Assembly (NCBI GenBank): GCA_964520865.1
Contig: CAZFOY010000011.1
Span: forward strand, 1-64,000
Reading direction: 5' to 3'
DNA from: CAVQCT01 sp964520865
GTDB taxonomy: Bacteria > Zixibacteria > MSB-5A5 > GN15 > FEB-12
DNA length: 64,000 nt
The notes under the pieces are model-generated. The model was not told where the DNA came from and ran no database searches. It was given only the letters and a program-made list of their open reading frames with translations. Both the position numbers and the translations under genes were made by a program. How positions within the stretch are numbered: the first letter of the stretch is position 1; each line of letters begins with the position of its first letter. Positions 8,931-17,034 of the stretch are shown here, in pieces.

Positions 8931-9545
8931 TCATGGTTGGCGGTCTAATATCTCTTTGGAGAGAAGGTCCAAAAGAGTACGTGGAAAGCCAATGACATTA
9001 TCAAGATTGCCCTCAATACTGTCAACTAAAAATGCCCCCATCCCCTGTATGCCGTAGGCTCCTGCTTTGTCCATCGGTTCACCCGTTTCGATATATTCGT
9101 CGATCTGACTGCCCGTCACTTCGTTGAAGTAAACCTTCGTATATTCCCGGTCACTCGCAAGTGGTTCACTCCGGTACGCCATAGCAAGGGAAGTGCAGAC
9201 GACATGCTGTTTCCCGGAAAGGGTGGCAAGAATTCTGTGAGCATCCGATTTGTCGAGCGGTTTCTCAAGCACGACGCCATCCAAGACGACAATCGTGTCA
9301 CAGCCTATCACCAGCTCGTCCGGTGCCGCGGTCGAAGCAACTTTCAACGCCTTGTCGCGGGCAAGTCTCATGGCATAGTCGAACGGTTCTTCTCCGGGAA
9401 GCTGGGCTTCATGCAGATCCGGGATCGACTGCCGGAACGGTATGCCTGTTTCAGTAAGCAGTTTGACCCGGCGGGGAGAGCCGGAGCCGAGTACGATTTT
9501 GTATCGTTGGGCGAGTTGTCTGAAGTAAGGGTTAGTCGTGTTCAA
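8931..9545 (-). CDS. maf: Maf-family nucleoside triphosphate pyrophosphatase
   Basis: A 204-residue Maf protein. The family hydrolyses non-canonical or pyrimidine nucleoside triphosphates (dTTP, UTP and modified forms) to monophosphates. Marks are LGSGSPRRVKLL at residues 19-30, CDTIVVLDG in the middle, and GAYGIQGMGAFLVDSIEGN near residues 165-183. The only plausible start is a TTG at 9545, overlapping dtd by 14 nt, with no good ribosome-binding site; coupling to dtd is likely. Substrate class (YhdE-like dTTPase/UTPase versus YceF-like) is not settled by eye, although the wording of the N-terminal motif fits the YhdE side. Confidence 0.93.
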   Translation of the reverse strand: MNTTNPYFRQLAQRYKIVLGSGSPRRVKLLTETGIPFRQSIPDLHEAQLPGEEPFDYAMRLARDKALKVASTAAPDELVIGCDTIVVLDGVVLEKPLDKSDAHRILATLSGKQHVVCTSLAMAYRSEPLASDREYTKVYFNEVTGSQIDEYIETGEPMDKAGAYGIQGMGAFLVDSIEGNLDNVIGFPRTLLDLLSKEILDRQP

Positions 9546-9972
9546 GAAGTATTGTCACCGGGCCATCGTTGTTAAATCTCACATCCATCTTCGCGCCGAA
9601 AACTCCGGTTGCTACCGTGAGTTCCGAGGCACGTACCAGTTCTACAAATCGATTGTACAGTTTCTCCGCCGCTACCGGTTCCTGGGCGTCGGTGAAGGCC
9701 GGGCGACGGCCTTTGCGTGTGTCGGCATATAGCGTGAACTGCGAAACGATCATGATCTCGCCTTCGATATCGAGCGCCGACCGATTCATCTTCCCTTCGT
9801 CGTCCTCGAATATCCGAAGATTGACCGCCTTGTCGGCCAGCCAGCCGCAGGAACCTTCGACATCGCCGGTTTTCGTGCCCATCAATATCAGCAGGCCCTT
9901 TCCGGTCTTGCTGTGCTGTTTCCCGTCGATCCAGACTTCGGCGCCGGACGTTCTTTGTAAAATCAGTCGCAT
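9532..9972 (-). CDS. dtd: D-aminoacyl-tRNA deacylase
   Basis: DTD hydrolyses D-aminoacyl-tRNAs and mischarged Gly-tRNA(Ala), protecting translation. From the ATG at 9972 the protein has 146 residues, close to the usual 145-150. Both active-site motifs are present: SQFTLYADTRKGRRPAF (near 77-93) and NNDGPVTILLE at the end, a variant of the usual NxGPVT. An open frame continues 16 codons upstream, but 9972 is preferred because GAGG lies just before it and homologues start with MR(L/A)xxQR. It appears to be the first gene of the minus-strand operon, read away from the divergent gene at 10062. Confidence 0.95.
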   Translation of the reverse strand: MRLILQRTSGAEVWIDGKQHSKTGKGLLILMGTKTGDVEGSCGWLADKAVNLRIFEDDEGKMNRSALDIEGEIMIVSQFTLYADTRKGRRPAFTDAQEPVAAEKLYNRFVELVRASELTVATGVFGAKMDVRFNNDGPVTILLEHD

Positions 9973-10061
9973 GTTCGTTTCCTCAAGCCCCGAATATATC
10001 GGATCGCCGGGGAAAGACAAATGATTTCAGAGAAAATAAGGAGACACGCCTGACGAAACTG

Positions 10062-10550
10062 TTGACCTTCATGTATGTACAAAGATCAGGTAGGTTGACA
10101 CCCTCTTGGGTGTCAACATCGATTCTTCTCAACTTCCTTGTTATCGCGGCCGCAGCTACGTTATTCTCAGGAGTCAACGTTGACACTGCCAGGGCAGCGG
10201 ACAGCTCAAATTCGATTCAGCAGGCCAGCTCTGTGGAAGATACGAAGGAGGTCGAGATACCTTTCCAGTATCAGCCAACGTCGCCTTCAGAACTCGCACT
10301 GGACTTCTACCCGAGACTATTCTCTCCCAACGGGATCAGGATGGACCTTCCGAGTCGCCGGTTGTTCACGATAGAGGTATTCAACTTGAAGGGGAGCCCC
10401 ATCGTGACAATGTCAAATCGCACCTGGGAACAGGGGAGTTATTATTTCCGGGCAGTTGACCTTGCCCGCAACGGCGACTCCGGTGTGTATTTCGTCAAAT
10501 TGACGAGTTGTAAGCAGCAGATAGTCAAAAAGTTTGTCCTCCTGAAATAA
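10062..10550 (+). CDS. Small secreted protein consisting mainly of a C-terminal sorting domain
   Basis: About 160 residues. An N-terminal hydrophobic segment (ILLNFLVIAAAATLF, about 21-36) with an AxA-like end near ARA looks like a signal peptide. A Ser/Thr-rich linker of some 30 residues follows. The remaining 90 residues match the FlgD-like/type IX sorting fold: TIEVFNLKGSPIV, then GDSGVYFVKL, and the final KKFVLLK. No passenger domain is left between signal and tail. The start is uncertain: TTG at 10062, ATG at 10071, or CTG at 10050, which is the only one correctly spaced from the AAGGAG at 10038. It could be a cut-down cargo remnant, or a real small surface protein. Confidence 0.65.
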   Translation: MTFMYVQRSGRLTPSWVSTSILLNFLVIAAAATLFSGVNVDTARAADSSNSIQQASSVEDTKEVEIPFQYQPTSPSELALDFYPRLFSPNGIRMDLPSRRLFTIEVFNLKGSPIVTMSNRTWEQGSYYFRAVDLARNGDSGVYFVKLTSCKQQIVKKFVLLK

Positions 10551-10554
10551 TCTT

Positions 10555-10877
10555 CTTCCGTAGCCCCCGTCAGTGAGAATTGGCGATAGTTTTCTTCCGC
10601 TGGACAGAGCCCGCGTGAAAGCGCGATAGCGTTCGAGGGAGGGACCTGACCTTGTCCGCAGTCCCTGTCGGTTCTGTTTTCTTCCGTAGCCCATGTCAGC
10701 GATGGGTGGCGGCAGCCATCCTGAGCGCCACGTGGGGAAAAGACGTTCGGTCCGGACCGAACTAACGGGTCGACACCCACCTGGCAATCGGCCCGCTGAC
10801 CGCGGCCCTCACGGAGGTGGGCTACTGAAGACTGACCGGCGAGTTCCGTAGCCCGCGTTAGTGACTATTGCGACAGC
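10555..10877. repeat. Imperfect dispersed repeats in a 437-bp intergenic region
   Basis: The region between 10551 and 10987 has no convincing gene. Three copies of a roughly 35-bp element with consensus TTCCGTAGCCCNNGTYAG begin at 10556, 10682 and 10844; each is followed by a GCGAYAG-like end. A fourth, weaker copy starts near 10594. An inverted repeat AGGTGGG lies at 10776-10782 and 10815-10821. The elements look like a chromosomal REP-like family rather than an insertion sequence; no transposase is present. Confidence 0.6.
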
Positions 10878-10987
10878 ATATGGATCGCAATGTGAGTGAT
10901 GGCAGAGGCATTTAGTTCAACATCACTATCTGACGCTCACAAAGAAATTACTTGCGCACCGGAATTTCGACACGGTTATTTTATGAC

Positions 10988-13900
10988 ATGGATGAGTGTT
11001 GTCTGTCGCTGGGAATAGACATCGGTTCTGTCTCAGTCAAGATCGTCCTGCTCAAGGATGGCAGGCTCGACCGAACCGTCTATCAACGATTCCAGTCGGG
11101 GCCGTTTCGCACGCTGTATCAATTGCTGCACGAAAATTTCCCCGAGCTGCAGGGTGCACCGATAAAGCTCGGCCTGACCGGCATCGGCGGCAAGACGGCG
11201 CAGTCGATCCTTGGCGGCAAGTTCTTCGGCGAGATCGCCGCAATCGCCCACGGCAACTTCATGCTCGCCCCCGAGATTCGCACCGTTATTGAGATGGGTG
11301 GCGAAGACTCCAAGCTTGTTCTGCTCGACTCGACGCAACGTACCGTTCGCGACTTCGCCATGAACGCCCAATGCGCCGCCGGCACCGGATCGTTTCTGGA
11401 TCAGCAGGCGGGTCGGCTCAAGATATCGATCGAAGAAGAATTCGGTCAGCTTGCGCTAAAATCGAAGAATCCTCCCAGAATAGCAGGCCGGTGCTCGGTA
11501 TTCGCCAAGTCGGATATGATCCACCTCCAGCAGATTGCTACCCCGGACTACGATATAGTGGCCGGTCTGTGCTATGCTGTCGCAAGGAACTTCAAGAGTT
11601 CGATTGCCCGAGGGAAGAAATTCGAGAAGCCGATCGCATTTGAAGGCGGGGTGGCGGCCAATCCCGGTATGGTCCGGGCGTTCACCGATATACTTGATCT
11701 CGAACGGGGTGAGTTGATCGTACCGGAACATTATAATGTAATCGGTGCGGTGGGTGCGGCTCGACTGACCGAAACGGAACCACAGGCCGACTGCCAGTTC
11801 GACATTGAGAAGATCCAGCGGTATCTGAATTTCAGGCGGGTCGCCGAGTCGGGAAGAGAGGCGCTGTCGTTCGATCATCCCGAGAACAAATTCTATGATG
11901 TAACACTCGCCGATGGACCGACTGACATCGATAATCTCGAAGTCTTTCTCGGAGTCGATATCGGTTCGCTCTCCACTAACCTCGTGCTGATAGACAAGGA
12001 CCACCGGGTGATTGCCCGGCGATACCTGATGACCGAAGGCCGTCCGATCGAGGCGGTCCGCCGGGGTCTTCAGGAAATCGGCGAGGAAGTGGGTGAACGG
12101 GTAGTTGTGAAAGCAGTCGGAACGACCGGCTCGGGGCGCTATCTCATCGGCGATTTGATCGGGGCCGATGTCGTCCGCAACGAGATCACCGCCCAGGCGA
12201 CCGCGGCGGTTGATATTGACCCGACCGTTGACACGATCTTTGAGATCGGTGGTCAGGATTCCAAGTATGTTTCGATCGAGAATAAGGCGGTCATCGATTT
12301 TGAAATGAACAAGGCCTGTGCCGCCGGAACCGGCTCGTTCCTGCAAGAGCAGGCGGAGAAGCTGAACATCAGGATCGAGACTGAGTTTGCCGACAACGCC
12401 CTCTGTGCCAAGTGTCCGGTTGGATGCGGCGAGCGGTGCACCGTCTTCATGGAGTCGGATCTGGTCGCCCATCAACGCTCCGGCGCAGGTAAAGAAGACC
12501 TTTTAGCCGGCTTAGCTTACTCTATCGCCAGTAACTACTTAACGAGAGTGGTCGGTGACCGGCGTATCGGCGATCATATCTTCTTCCAAGGTGGCGTGGC
12601 CTGGAATAAGGCGGTGGTTGCGGCGTTCGAAAAACTCACCGGAAAAGAGATTACTGTCCCGCCGCACCACGATGTCACCGGAGCTATCGGTGCGGCTATC
12701 CTTGCCGAAGAGCAACTTGGACGCGAAGCGTTCCGAACATCGTTCAAGGGGTTCGATTTCTACCGTCTTCGGTACGAATTGGAGACGTTCCCTTGCGAAG
12801 AATGCTCCAACCAGTGCGAAATCCACAAGGTGATTATCGAAGGTGCTGAGCCGCTCTATTATGGTGCAAGGTGCGAGCGATTCGAAGTAGATAAGTCAGC
12901 AAAGAAATCTCTGCCACCCGATTATGCCGCCATCCGACAGCGGCTGCTGTTCAAGCGATACCTTCAGTTCGATAAACCGGAGAGTCCCCGAGCACGCGTG
13001 GGCATTCCGCGTGTCCTGCATTTCTGGGAGTATTATCCCTTCTGGCGGGCATTCTTCGAATCAGCCGGATACCAATTGGTCAACTCCGATCTATCCAGCC
13101 AGAAAATAGTAGAGGAGGCGCTGGAGCTCTTTTCCGCTGAGACGTGCTATCCGATCAAGATCGTCTATGGGCATATAGCAAATCTGCTCAAGAAGGAAGT
13201 CGACATGATATTTCTTCCTTCGCTTATCAAGGTGATGGAGGGTGTGGATGACTTCGAGAGCGGCGCGTATATTTGCCCCTACGTTCAGACAATCGGCTCC
13301 TCCCTGAAAGTCAGGTTCGATTTCGAGAAACATGGTGTGCGATTCGTTAACAGCATTATTTCGCTTAGCAGTGACCAGGGGAACTTAAAGAATAACTTGA
13401 AGTCGATTGCGAGCGATCTCAAGCTGAATGATCGCGAGTTCGGGCGGGCCATAGAGGCCGGAGTTCAGGCCTATCGGATGTATCGCCAGAGTCTGGTGGA
13501 CGAAGGCAGGCGCATTCTGGACGAGCTTGGCGATGACGAGAAAGCGCTCGCGATTGTCAGCCGGCCGTACAACGGCTATGACCGGAAGCTGTCACTGGAA
13601 CTGCCCGACAAAATCCGCCATCTTGGCGTGAAGGCGATACCGCTCGACATGCTCGATATCGGGGCTGGTGATGTTGAGTTCCCGTTTATGTACTGGCGAT
13701 ACGGCCGTAAGCTTCTTGCCGCTGCCGATTTTGTACGGAATCATCCGAAACTATTCGCCGTTTATATTACTTCGTTCGGCTGCGGCCCCGACTCGTTCAT
13801 CAGTCATTTCTTCCGCCGCGCCATGTCAGGGAAACCATATCTCCAGCTGGAGCTCGATGAACACTCGGCCGATGCCGGGCTGATCACCCGCTGTGAGGCG

Positions 13901-15193
13901 TTCATAGATTCGCTCCGCTTCCATCGCTTCAAACCGCCGGTATCGAAGTTCTCGATCGCCGACGACAATTTCAGACCGTTCGAAAAGATCATCTACATTC
14001 CCAATATGTGTGATCACGCGTACGCGCTTCGCTCGGCGTTTGAGCGGTTCGGACTCAAGGCGGAAGTCCTCGATGAACCGGATGAGTTGACGCTCGACTA
14101 CGGCAAGAAGTTTACCTCCGGCAAAGAATGTTTTCCGTGCGTGATTACGACCGGTGACATGATCAAGAAGATCCGTTCCGATTCGTTTGATCCGAAGAAA
14201 GCGGTGTTCTTCATGCCCGGTGCGAATGGACCCTGTCGATTCGGACTGTACAGCCAGTTTCATCGGATTATCCTCGATGATCTCGGCTATTCCGAGGTCC
14301 CGATCTTTTCACCCAACTCGCAGGACGGCTACGGCGATTTCGGCCTCGAGGGAACGGCCTTCCGTAAAACGGCATGGCGGGCGATGGTGTTTACCGACTG
14401 CCTGCAGAAACTGATGCTCGGTACCAGGCCGTATGAAATCAATCCGGGGGAGACGGAAAAGCTGTACCTTCGGTTCCTTCACCGCATGGACGATGCTGTT
14501 GTGCACGACGACTCGTTGGAAGCCCTGGCGGCACAGGCGGCGGATGCCTTTAAGTCGATTCCAACCCGCGATGAACACCGTCCGCTGGTCGGCGTCGTCG
14601 GTGAGATCTACCTCAGAAATAATCGGTTTTCGAACAACTTCTTGATTGAGAAACTCGAACGCCTCGGAATGGAAGTCTGGCTGTCGACTTTCACCGAATG
14701 GCCGCTGTATACTTCGCTGATCTACCGTCGCGATGCCCTTCAGAGTCTCGACATCAAAGGAGTAATCGATGCATCGCTGCAGCTATTCGTTCAGCATCGA
14801 CACGAGCAGAAGATAATCAACAGCTTCTCAAAGTATCATCCGGTGCGGATAGATTATCCGGTTGCACAGATTCTCAAGATGGCCGCCAAGTATCTCCCGC
14901 TGGACTACAAGGGGGAAGCCATACTCTCGATCGGCAAGGCCCTGGAGATGGTACAGGAGGGTGCGTTCGGAATCGTCAACGCCATGCCGTTCAATTGCAT
15001 GCCGGGAACGGTTGTCTCCTCGCTGTCGCGAAAGATCTCCGATGATCTCGGCGGCGTCCCCTGGCTGAATATCAGCTACGAAGGATTGCGCGACTCGGGT
15101 GAAGAGACCCGTCTTGAAGCGTTCTCCGAGCAGGTTCGAGCCTGGGAGACGGGTCGGCGGCTGGAGCAGATATCCGCGGCCGATCGCGATTAG
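10988..15193 (+). CDS. Fused double BadF/HgdC-type ATPase with DUF2229 and HgdB-like region
   Basis: About 1,400 residues. Two ASKHA ATPase domains of the 2-hydroxyacyl-CoA dehydratase activator family stand in tandem (about 5-265, LGIDIGSVSVK; about 315-585, LGVDIGSLSTNLVLID). Each keeps both iron-sulfur cysteines expected from HgdC: CAAGTG plus GRCSVFAKSD in the first, and CAAGTG plus GERCTVFMESD in the second. A Cys pair CEECSNQCE follows near 610. Then come DUF2229 and a dehydratase-subunit-like region (ETCYPIKIVYGHI; MPFNCMPGTV near the end). Activators work as [4Fe-4S]-bridged homodimers; here one chain could form both halves. Substrate unknown. The ATG at 10988 fits the domain edge better than TTG 10952. 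An oxygen-sensitive electron-transfer role is inferred. Confidence 0.85.
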   Translation: MDECCLSLGIDIGSVSVKIVLLKDGRLDRTVYQRFQSGPFRTLYQLLHENFPELQGAPIKLGLTGIGGKTAQSILGGKFFGEIAAIAHGNFMLAPEIRTVIEMGGEDSKLVLLDSTQRTVRDFAMNAQCAAGTGSFLDQQAGRLKISIEEEFGQLALKSKNPPRIAGRCSVFAKSDMIHLQQIATPDYDIVAGLCYAVARNFKSSIARGKKFEKPIAFEGGVAANPGMVRAFTDILDLERGELIVPEHYNVIGAVGAARLTETEPQADCQFDIEKIQRYLNFRRVAESGREALSFDHPENKFYDVTLADGPTDIDNLEVFLGVDIGSLSTNLVLIDKDHRVIARRYLMTEGRPIEAVRRGLQEIGEEVGERVVVKAVGTTGSGRYLIGDLIGADVVRNEITAQATAAVDIDPTVDTIFEIGGQDSKYVSIENKAVIDFEMNKACAAGTGSFLQEQAEKLNIRIETEFADNALCAKCPVGCGERCTVFMESDLVAHQRSGAGKEDLLAGLAYSIASNYLTRVVGDRRIGDHIFFQGGVAWNKAVVAAFEKLTGKEITVPPHHDVTGAIGAAILAEEQLGREAFRTSFKGFDFYRLRYELETFPCEECSNQCEIHKVIIEGAEPLYYGARCERFEVDKSAKKSLPPDYAAIRQRLLFKRYLQFDKPESPRARVGIPRVLHFWEYYPFWRAFFESAGYQLVNSDLSSQKIVEEALELFSAETCYPIKIVYGHIANLLKKEVDMIFLPSLIKVMEGVDDFESGAYICPYVQTIGSSLKVRFDFEKHGVRFVNSIISLSSDQGNLKNNLKSIASDLKLNDREFGRAIEAGVQAYRMYRQSLVDEGRRILDELGDDEKALAIVSRPYNGYDRKLSLELPDKIRHLGVKAIPLDMLDIGAGDVEFPFMYWRYGRKLLAAADFVRNHPKLFAVYITSFGCGPDSFISHFFRRAMSGKPYLQLELDEHSADAGLITRCEAFIDSLRFHRFKPPVSKFSIADDNFRPFEKIIYIPNMCDHAYALRSAFERFGLKAEVLDEPDELTLDYGKKFTSGKECFPCVITTGDMIKKIRSDSFDPKKAVFFMPGANGPCRFGLYSQFHRIILDDLGYSEVPIFSPNSQDGYGDFGLEGTAFRKTAWRAMVFTDCLQKLMLGTRPYEINPGETEKLYLRFLHRMDDAVVHDDSLEALAAQAADAFKSIPTRDEHRPLVGVVGEIYLRNNRFSNNFLIEKLERLGMEVWLSTFTEWPLYTSLIYRRDALQSLDIKGVIDASLQLFVQHRHEQKIINSFSKYHPVRIDYPVAQILKMAAKYLPLDYKGEAILSIGKALEMVQEGAFGIVNAMPFNCMPGTVVSSLSRKISDDLGGVPWLNISYEGLRDSGEETRLEAFSEQVRAWETGRRLEQISAADRD

Positions 15194-15197
15194 TCTT

Positions 15198-15224
15198 CTG
15201 CCCGTGCTCGGCGGGCAGGGTTTT
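15198..15224 (+). terminator. Putative terminator
   Basis: A 7-bp perfect stem (CTGCCCG with CGGGCAG) and 6-nt loop lie 5 nt after the stop of the BadF-type gene, followed by GG and TTTT. The T tract is short, so efficiency is uncertain. The rest of 15225-15405 holds only the thioredoxin leader; I see no clear promoter there. Confidence 0.5.
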
Positions 15225-15405
15225 CCTGATGGATTTTATGCTTTTCCTTGAATCATTCAGGCCTTATGTTGCATCTAAACGTAGATCAATCGCCCCTTTG
15301 CGCCCCCTTGCGGAACCGCTGTTTGTTGTAGGTAAGTGGAACAAGGGCGAGCTAAGGACGTTATAACAGCAAGCTTTTTGAAAGTTAACATAATTGGAGG
15401 AATAT

Positions 15406-15732
15406 ATGAGCAAACCGATGGATATCACCGACGACACCTTCGAAGCGGAGGTGCTTCAGGCTGACAAACCGGTTATAGTCGATTTCTGGGCGACCTGGTG
15501 CGGTCCGTGTAAAATGATTGCACCGATCCTCGAAGAGATCGCCGGCGAGTACGAAGGCAAGCTGAAAGTGGTGAAACTGGATGTTGACGCGAATAATAAG
15601 ACGGCCGGCAAGTATAATATCATGTCGATACCGTCGTTACTGTTCTTCAAGAACGGTGAAATCGTCGATCAGGTGATCGGCGCCGTTCCGAAAGCCCAGT
15701 TGTCCGCCCGCTTGTCCAAAGTATTGGCATAA
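15406..15732 (+). CDS. trxA: Thioredoxin
   Basis: A 108-residue classical thioredoxin, the cytoplasmic disulfide reductant. The active site WCGPCK lies within FWATWCGPCKMIAPIL (near 28-43). The cis-proline segment MSIPSLLFFKNGE and the closing VIGAVPKAQL complete the fold. The ATG at 15406 is chosen because a TTGGAGG Shine-Dalgarno sits 6 nt upstream; the TTG at 15394 lies within that site and would destroy it. A strong terminator follows, so it is probably a single-gene transcript. No thioredoxin reductase is nearby. Confidence 0.97.
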   Translation: MSKPMDITDDTFEAEVLQADKPVIVDFWATWCGPCKMIAPILEEIAGEYEGKLKVVKLDVDANNKTAGKYNIMSIPSLLFFKNGEIVDQVIGAVPKAQLSARLSKVLA

Positions 15733-15754
15733 GCAAGGTCACCGGATGAGTTTG

Positions 15755-15786
15755 AGCCGGTTCGGTAGCACGAACCGGCTTTTTTT
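15755..15786 (+). terminator. Rho-independent terminator of trxA
   Basis: A perfect 10-bp stem (AGCCGGTTCG with CGAACCGGCT), loop GTAGCA, then a run of seven T. This is a textbook intrinsic terminator. Confidence 0.93.
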
Positions 15787-15893
15787 CTGGACGCCGGATA
15801 TTTCTGAGAGTTACACGGCCTGACCGACACAAATGAAAATCAGACGATTTCCCCTGAGAACCAAACGGTTGAGATTTCCGTTTTTATTATATA

Positions 15894-15918
15894 GGCAGAT
15901 TTGTATATTAAATCTGCC
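15894..15918. promoter_or_regulatory. Perfect inverted repeat upstream of the candidate selenoprotein
   Basis: GGCAGATTT and AAATCTGCC form a perfect 9-bp inverted repeat around GTATATT, ending 31 bp before the GTG at 15950. An AT-rich stretch lies just upstream. It could be a repressor operator or an mRNA leader hairpin. No good -35/-10 pair with normal spacing is visible. Confidence 0.45.
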
Positions 15919-15949
15919 GGTAGTCAAATCTTCATAGACGAGGAAGACT

Positions 15950-16162
15950 GTGGACTGGTATGACATTCTGTTCGCCGCAGCATTTATCATCATCTGGCTT
16001 GTCCTGGTGACTAAGGTGTTTCCCCGGTTGGGTATAGGCGGTACCTGAGGGGTGCCCCCCTCACGTCTCCCGGCGGGTGACGAACAGAAGAATAATGAAT
16101 GCGGGACTGCGGGCGACTCTATGAAGACCGAGGCGGACGGGAGTGACCGGCCGAATAAATGA
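15950..16162 (+). CDS. Candidate selenocysteine-containing small membrane protein (in-frame TGA at 16046)
   Basis: A GTG with GAGGAAG upstream opens a 32-codon frame: MDWYDILFAAA, a hydrophobic span (FIIIWLVLVTKVF), then PRLGIGGT, ended by TGA at 16046-16048. The same frame stays open for 37 more codons to a second TGA at 16160. Read as selenocysteine, the product has 70 residues with the motif GGT-Sec-GVPP (Sec33), one Cys (near 52), and a polar tail. Of the 37 later codons, 25 end in G or C, like nearby genes. A SECIS-like hairpin follows the TGA with proper spacing. The next gene, a rhomboid protease, starts 30 nt later. No selA/B/C/D gene is in the window. The alternative is a plain 32-residue single-span protein. 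The first half is fairly safe; the Sec reading is a hypothesis. Confidence 0.5.
16046..16082 (+). promoter_or_regulatory. Putative bacterial SECIS element
   Basis: The TGA begins a 7-bp hairpin (TGAGGGG with CCCCTCA, 16046-16063). Right behind it is a second hairpin (16064-16082): CGTC, a T-T mismatch, CCC, loop GGC, GGG, GACG. The apical loop begins 23 nt after the TGA and its first base is G. These features meet the published general rules for bacterial SECIS elements (loop 16-37 nt from TGA, G in the first two loop positions). Confidence 0.45.
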
Positions 16163-16192
16163 TTTTATCTATTTACCGATAAATGGGTTACT

Positions 16193-17023
16193 ATGAAGTC
16201 TTATAGAGTTGATGGCGGTATGGGCAGGCGAGGGTTCGGAATCGGCCCCGGCGGCATTTCGCCGTTCATCAAATGGGTGGTCGTCGCCAACGTCATAGTC
16301 TTCATTTTTCAGAATTTCTATCCCCAAATGACCTATGCTCTCGGTCTTGCTCCGAAGCAGTTCTTCTCGGATTTCCCCAACAAGCTCTATCAGCCGTTCA
16401 CGTATATGTTTCTCCACGGCGGTCTCGGCCATATCTTCTTCAATATGTTCGCCCTCTGGATGTTTGGTACCGAAGTTGAGTTTACCTGGGGGAGTAAACG
16501 GTTCGCCAAGTTTTATTTCCTGGCCGGTATCGCCGGAGCAATCCTTTCGCTCATAGTCAGATCTTCGCAAATAGCTCCGATCATCGGAGCATCGGCCGCG
16601 ATCTACGGCGTGCTGGTTGCCTACTGGGTCATGTTTCCGGAGAGATACCTGTACATTTACTTCCTGCTTCCGATCAAAGTCAAATGGGCCATCCCCGGAA
16701 TTATGGTGCTGGGATTTCTTTTCGGTGGTGCGCATATTGCCCATTTCGCTCACCTCGGAGGAGCCCTGTTCGGCTTCCTCTACATGAAAGCGGACTGGCG
16801 CTGGTTCCGTTTTGGGGATAAATTGAAGAAGTACAAATACGGCCGCCAGACGACCAAACTGGAGAAGAACCGGCAAAGAGCCGAAGAAATAATGAAGAGA
16901 GTGGACGAAATTCTGGATAAGATAAACGAGGTAGGCATAGAGAATATCAGCAAGGAAGACAGGAAATTCCTCGAAGAGGCGTCTTCCAGGCTTTCCGGAA
17001 AGAAGATAAACGAACAGGGTTAA
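16193..17023 (+). CDS. Rhomboid-family intramembrane serine protease
   Basis: A 276-residue rhomboid, which cuts transmembrane segments of substrate proteins inside the membrane. About six membrane spans fill residues 20-205. The L1-loop motif is FLHGGLGHIFFNMFALWMFG. The catalytic serine is in GASAAIYG (near 127-134) and the catalytic histidine in AHLGGALFGFLYMK (near 186). Both are intact, so it should be active. The C-terminus (about 215-276) is a charged helical tail resembling the DUF6576 tail of Bacteroidota rhomboids. The gene lies 30 nt after the candidate selenoprotein frame and 11 nt before the pseudo-receiver gene, suggesting one operon. The ribosome-binding site is weak. Confidence 0.92.
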   Translation: MKSYRVDGGMGRRGFGIGPGGISPFIKWVVVANVIVFIFQNFYPQMTYALGLAPKQFFSDFPNKLYQPFTYMFLHGGLGHIFFNMFALWMFGTEVEFTWGSKRFAKFYFLAGIAGAILSLIVRSSQIAPIIGASAAIYGVLVAYWVMFPERYLYIYFLLPIKVKWAIPGIMVLGFLFGGAHIAHFAHLGGALFGFLYMKADWRWFRFGDKLKKYKYGRQTTKLEKNRQRAEEIMKRVDEILDKINEVGIENISKEDRKFLEEASSRLSGKKINEQG

Positions 17024-17034
17024 GCAGATTCAAC

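Noticed and set aside
11456..12475. 339-codon minus-strand frame inside the BadF-type gene
   Set aside because: Antisense shadow of the first and second ATPase domains; no recognisable motif and no ribosome-binding site.
16169..16876. 235-codon minus-strand frame opposite the rhomboid gene
   Set aside because: The plus-strand rhomboid is certain; the antisense frame is a shadow.
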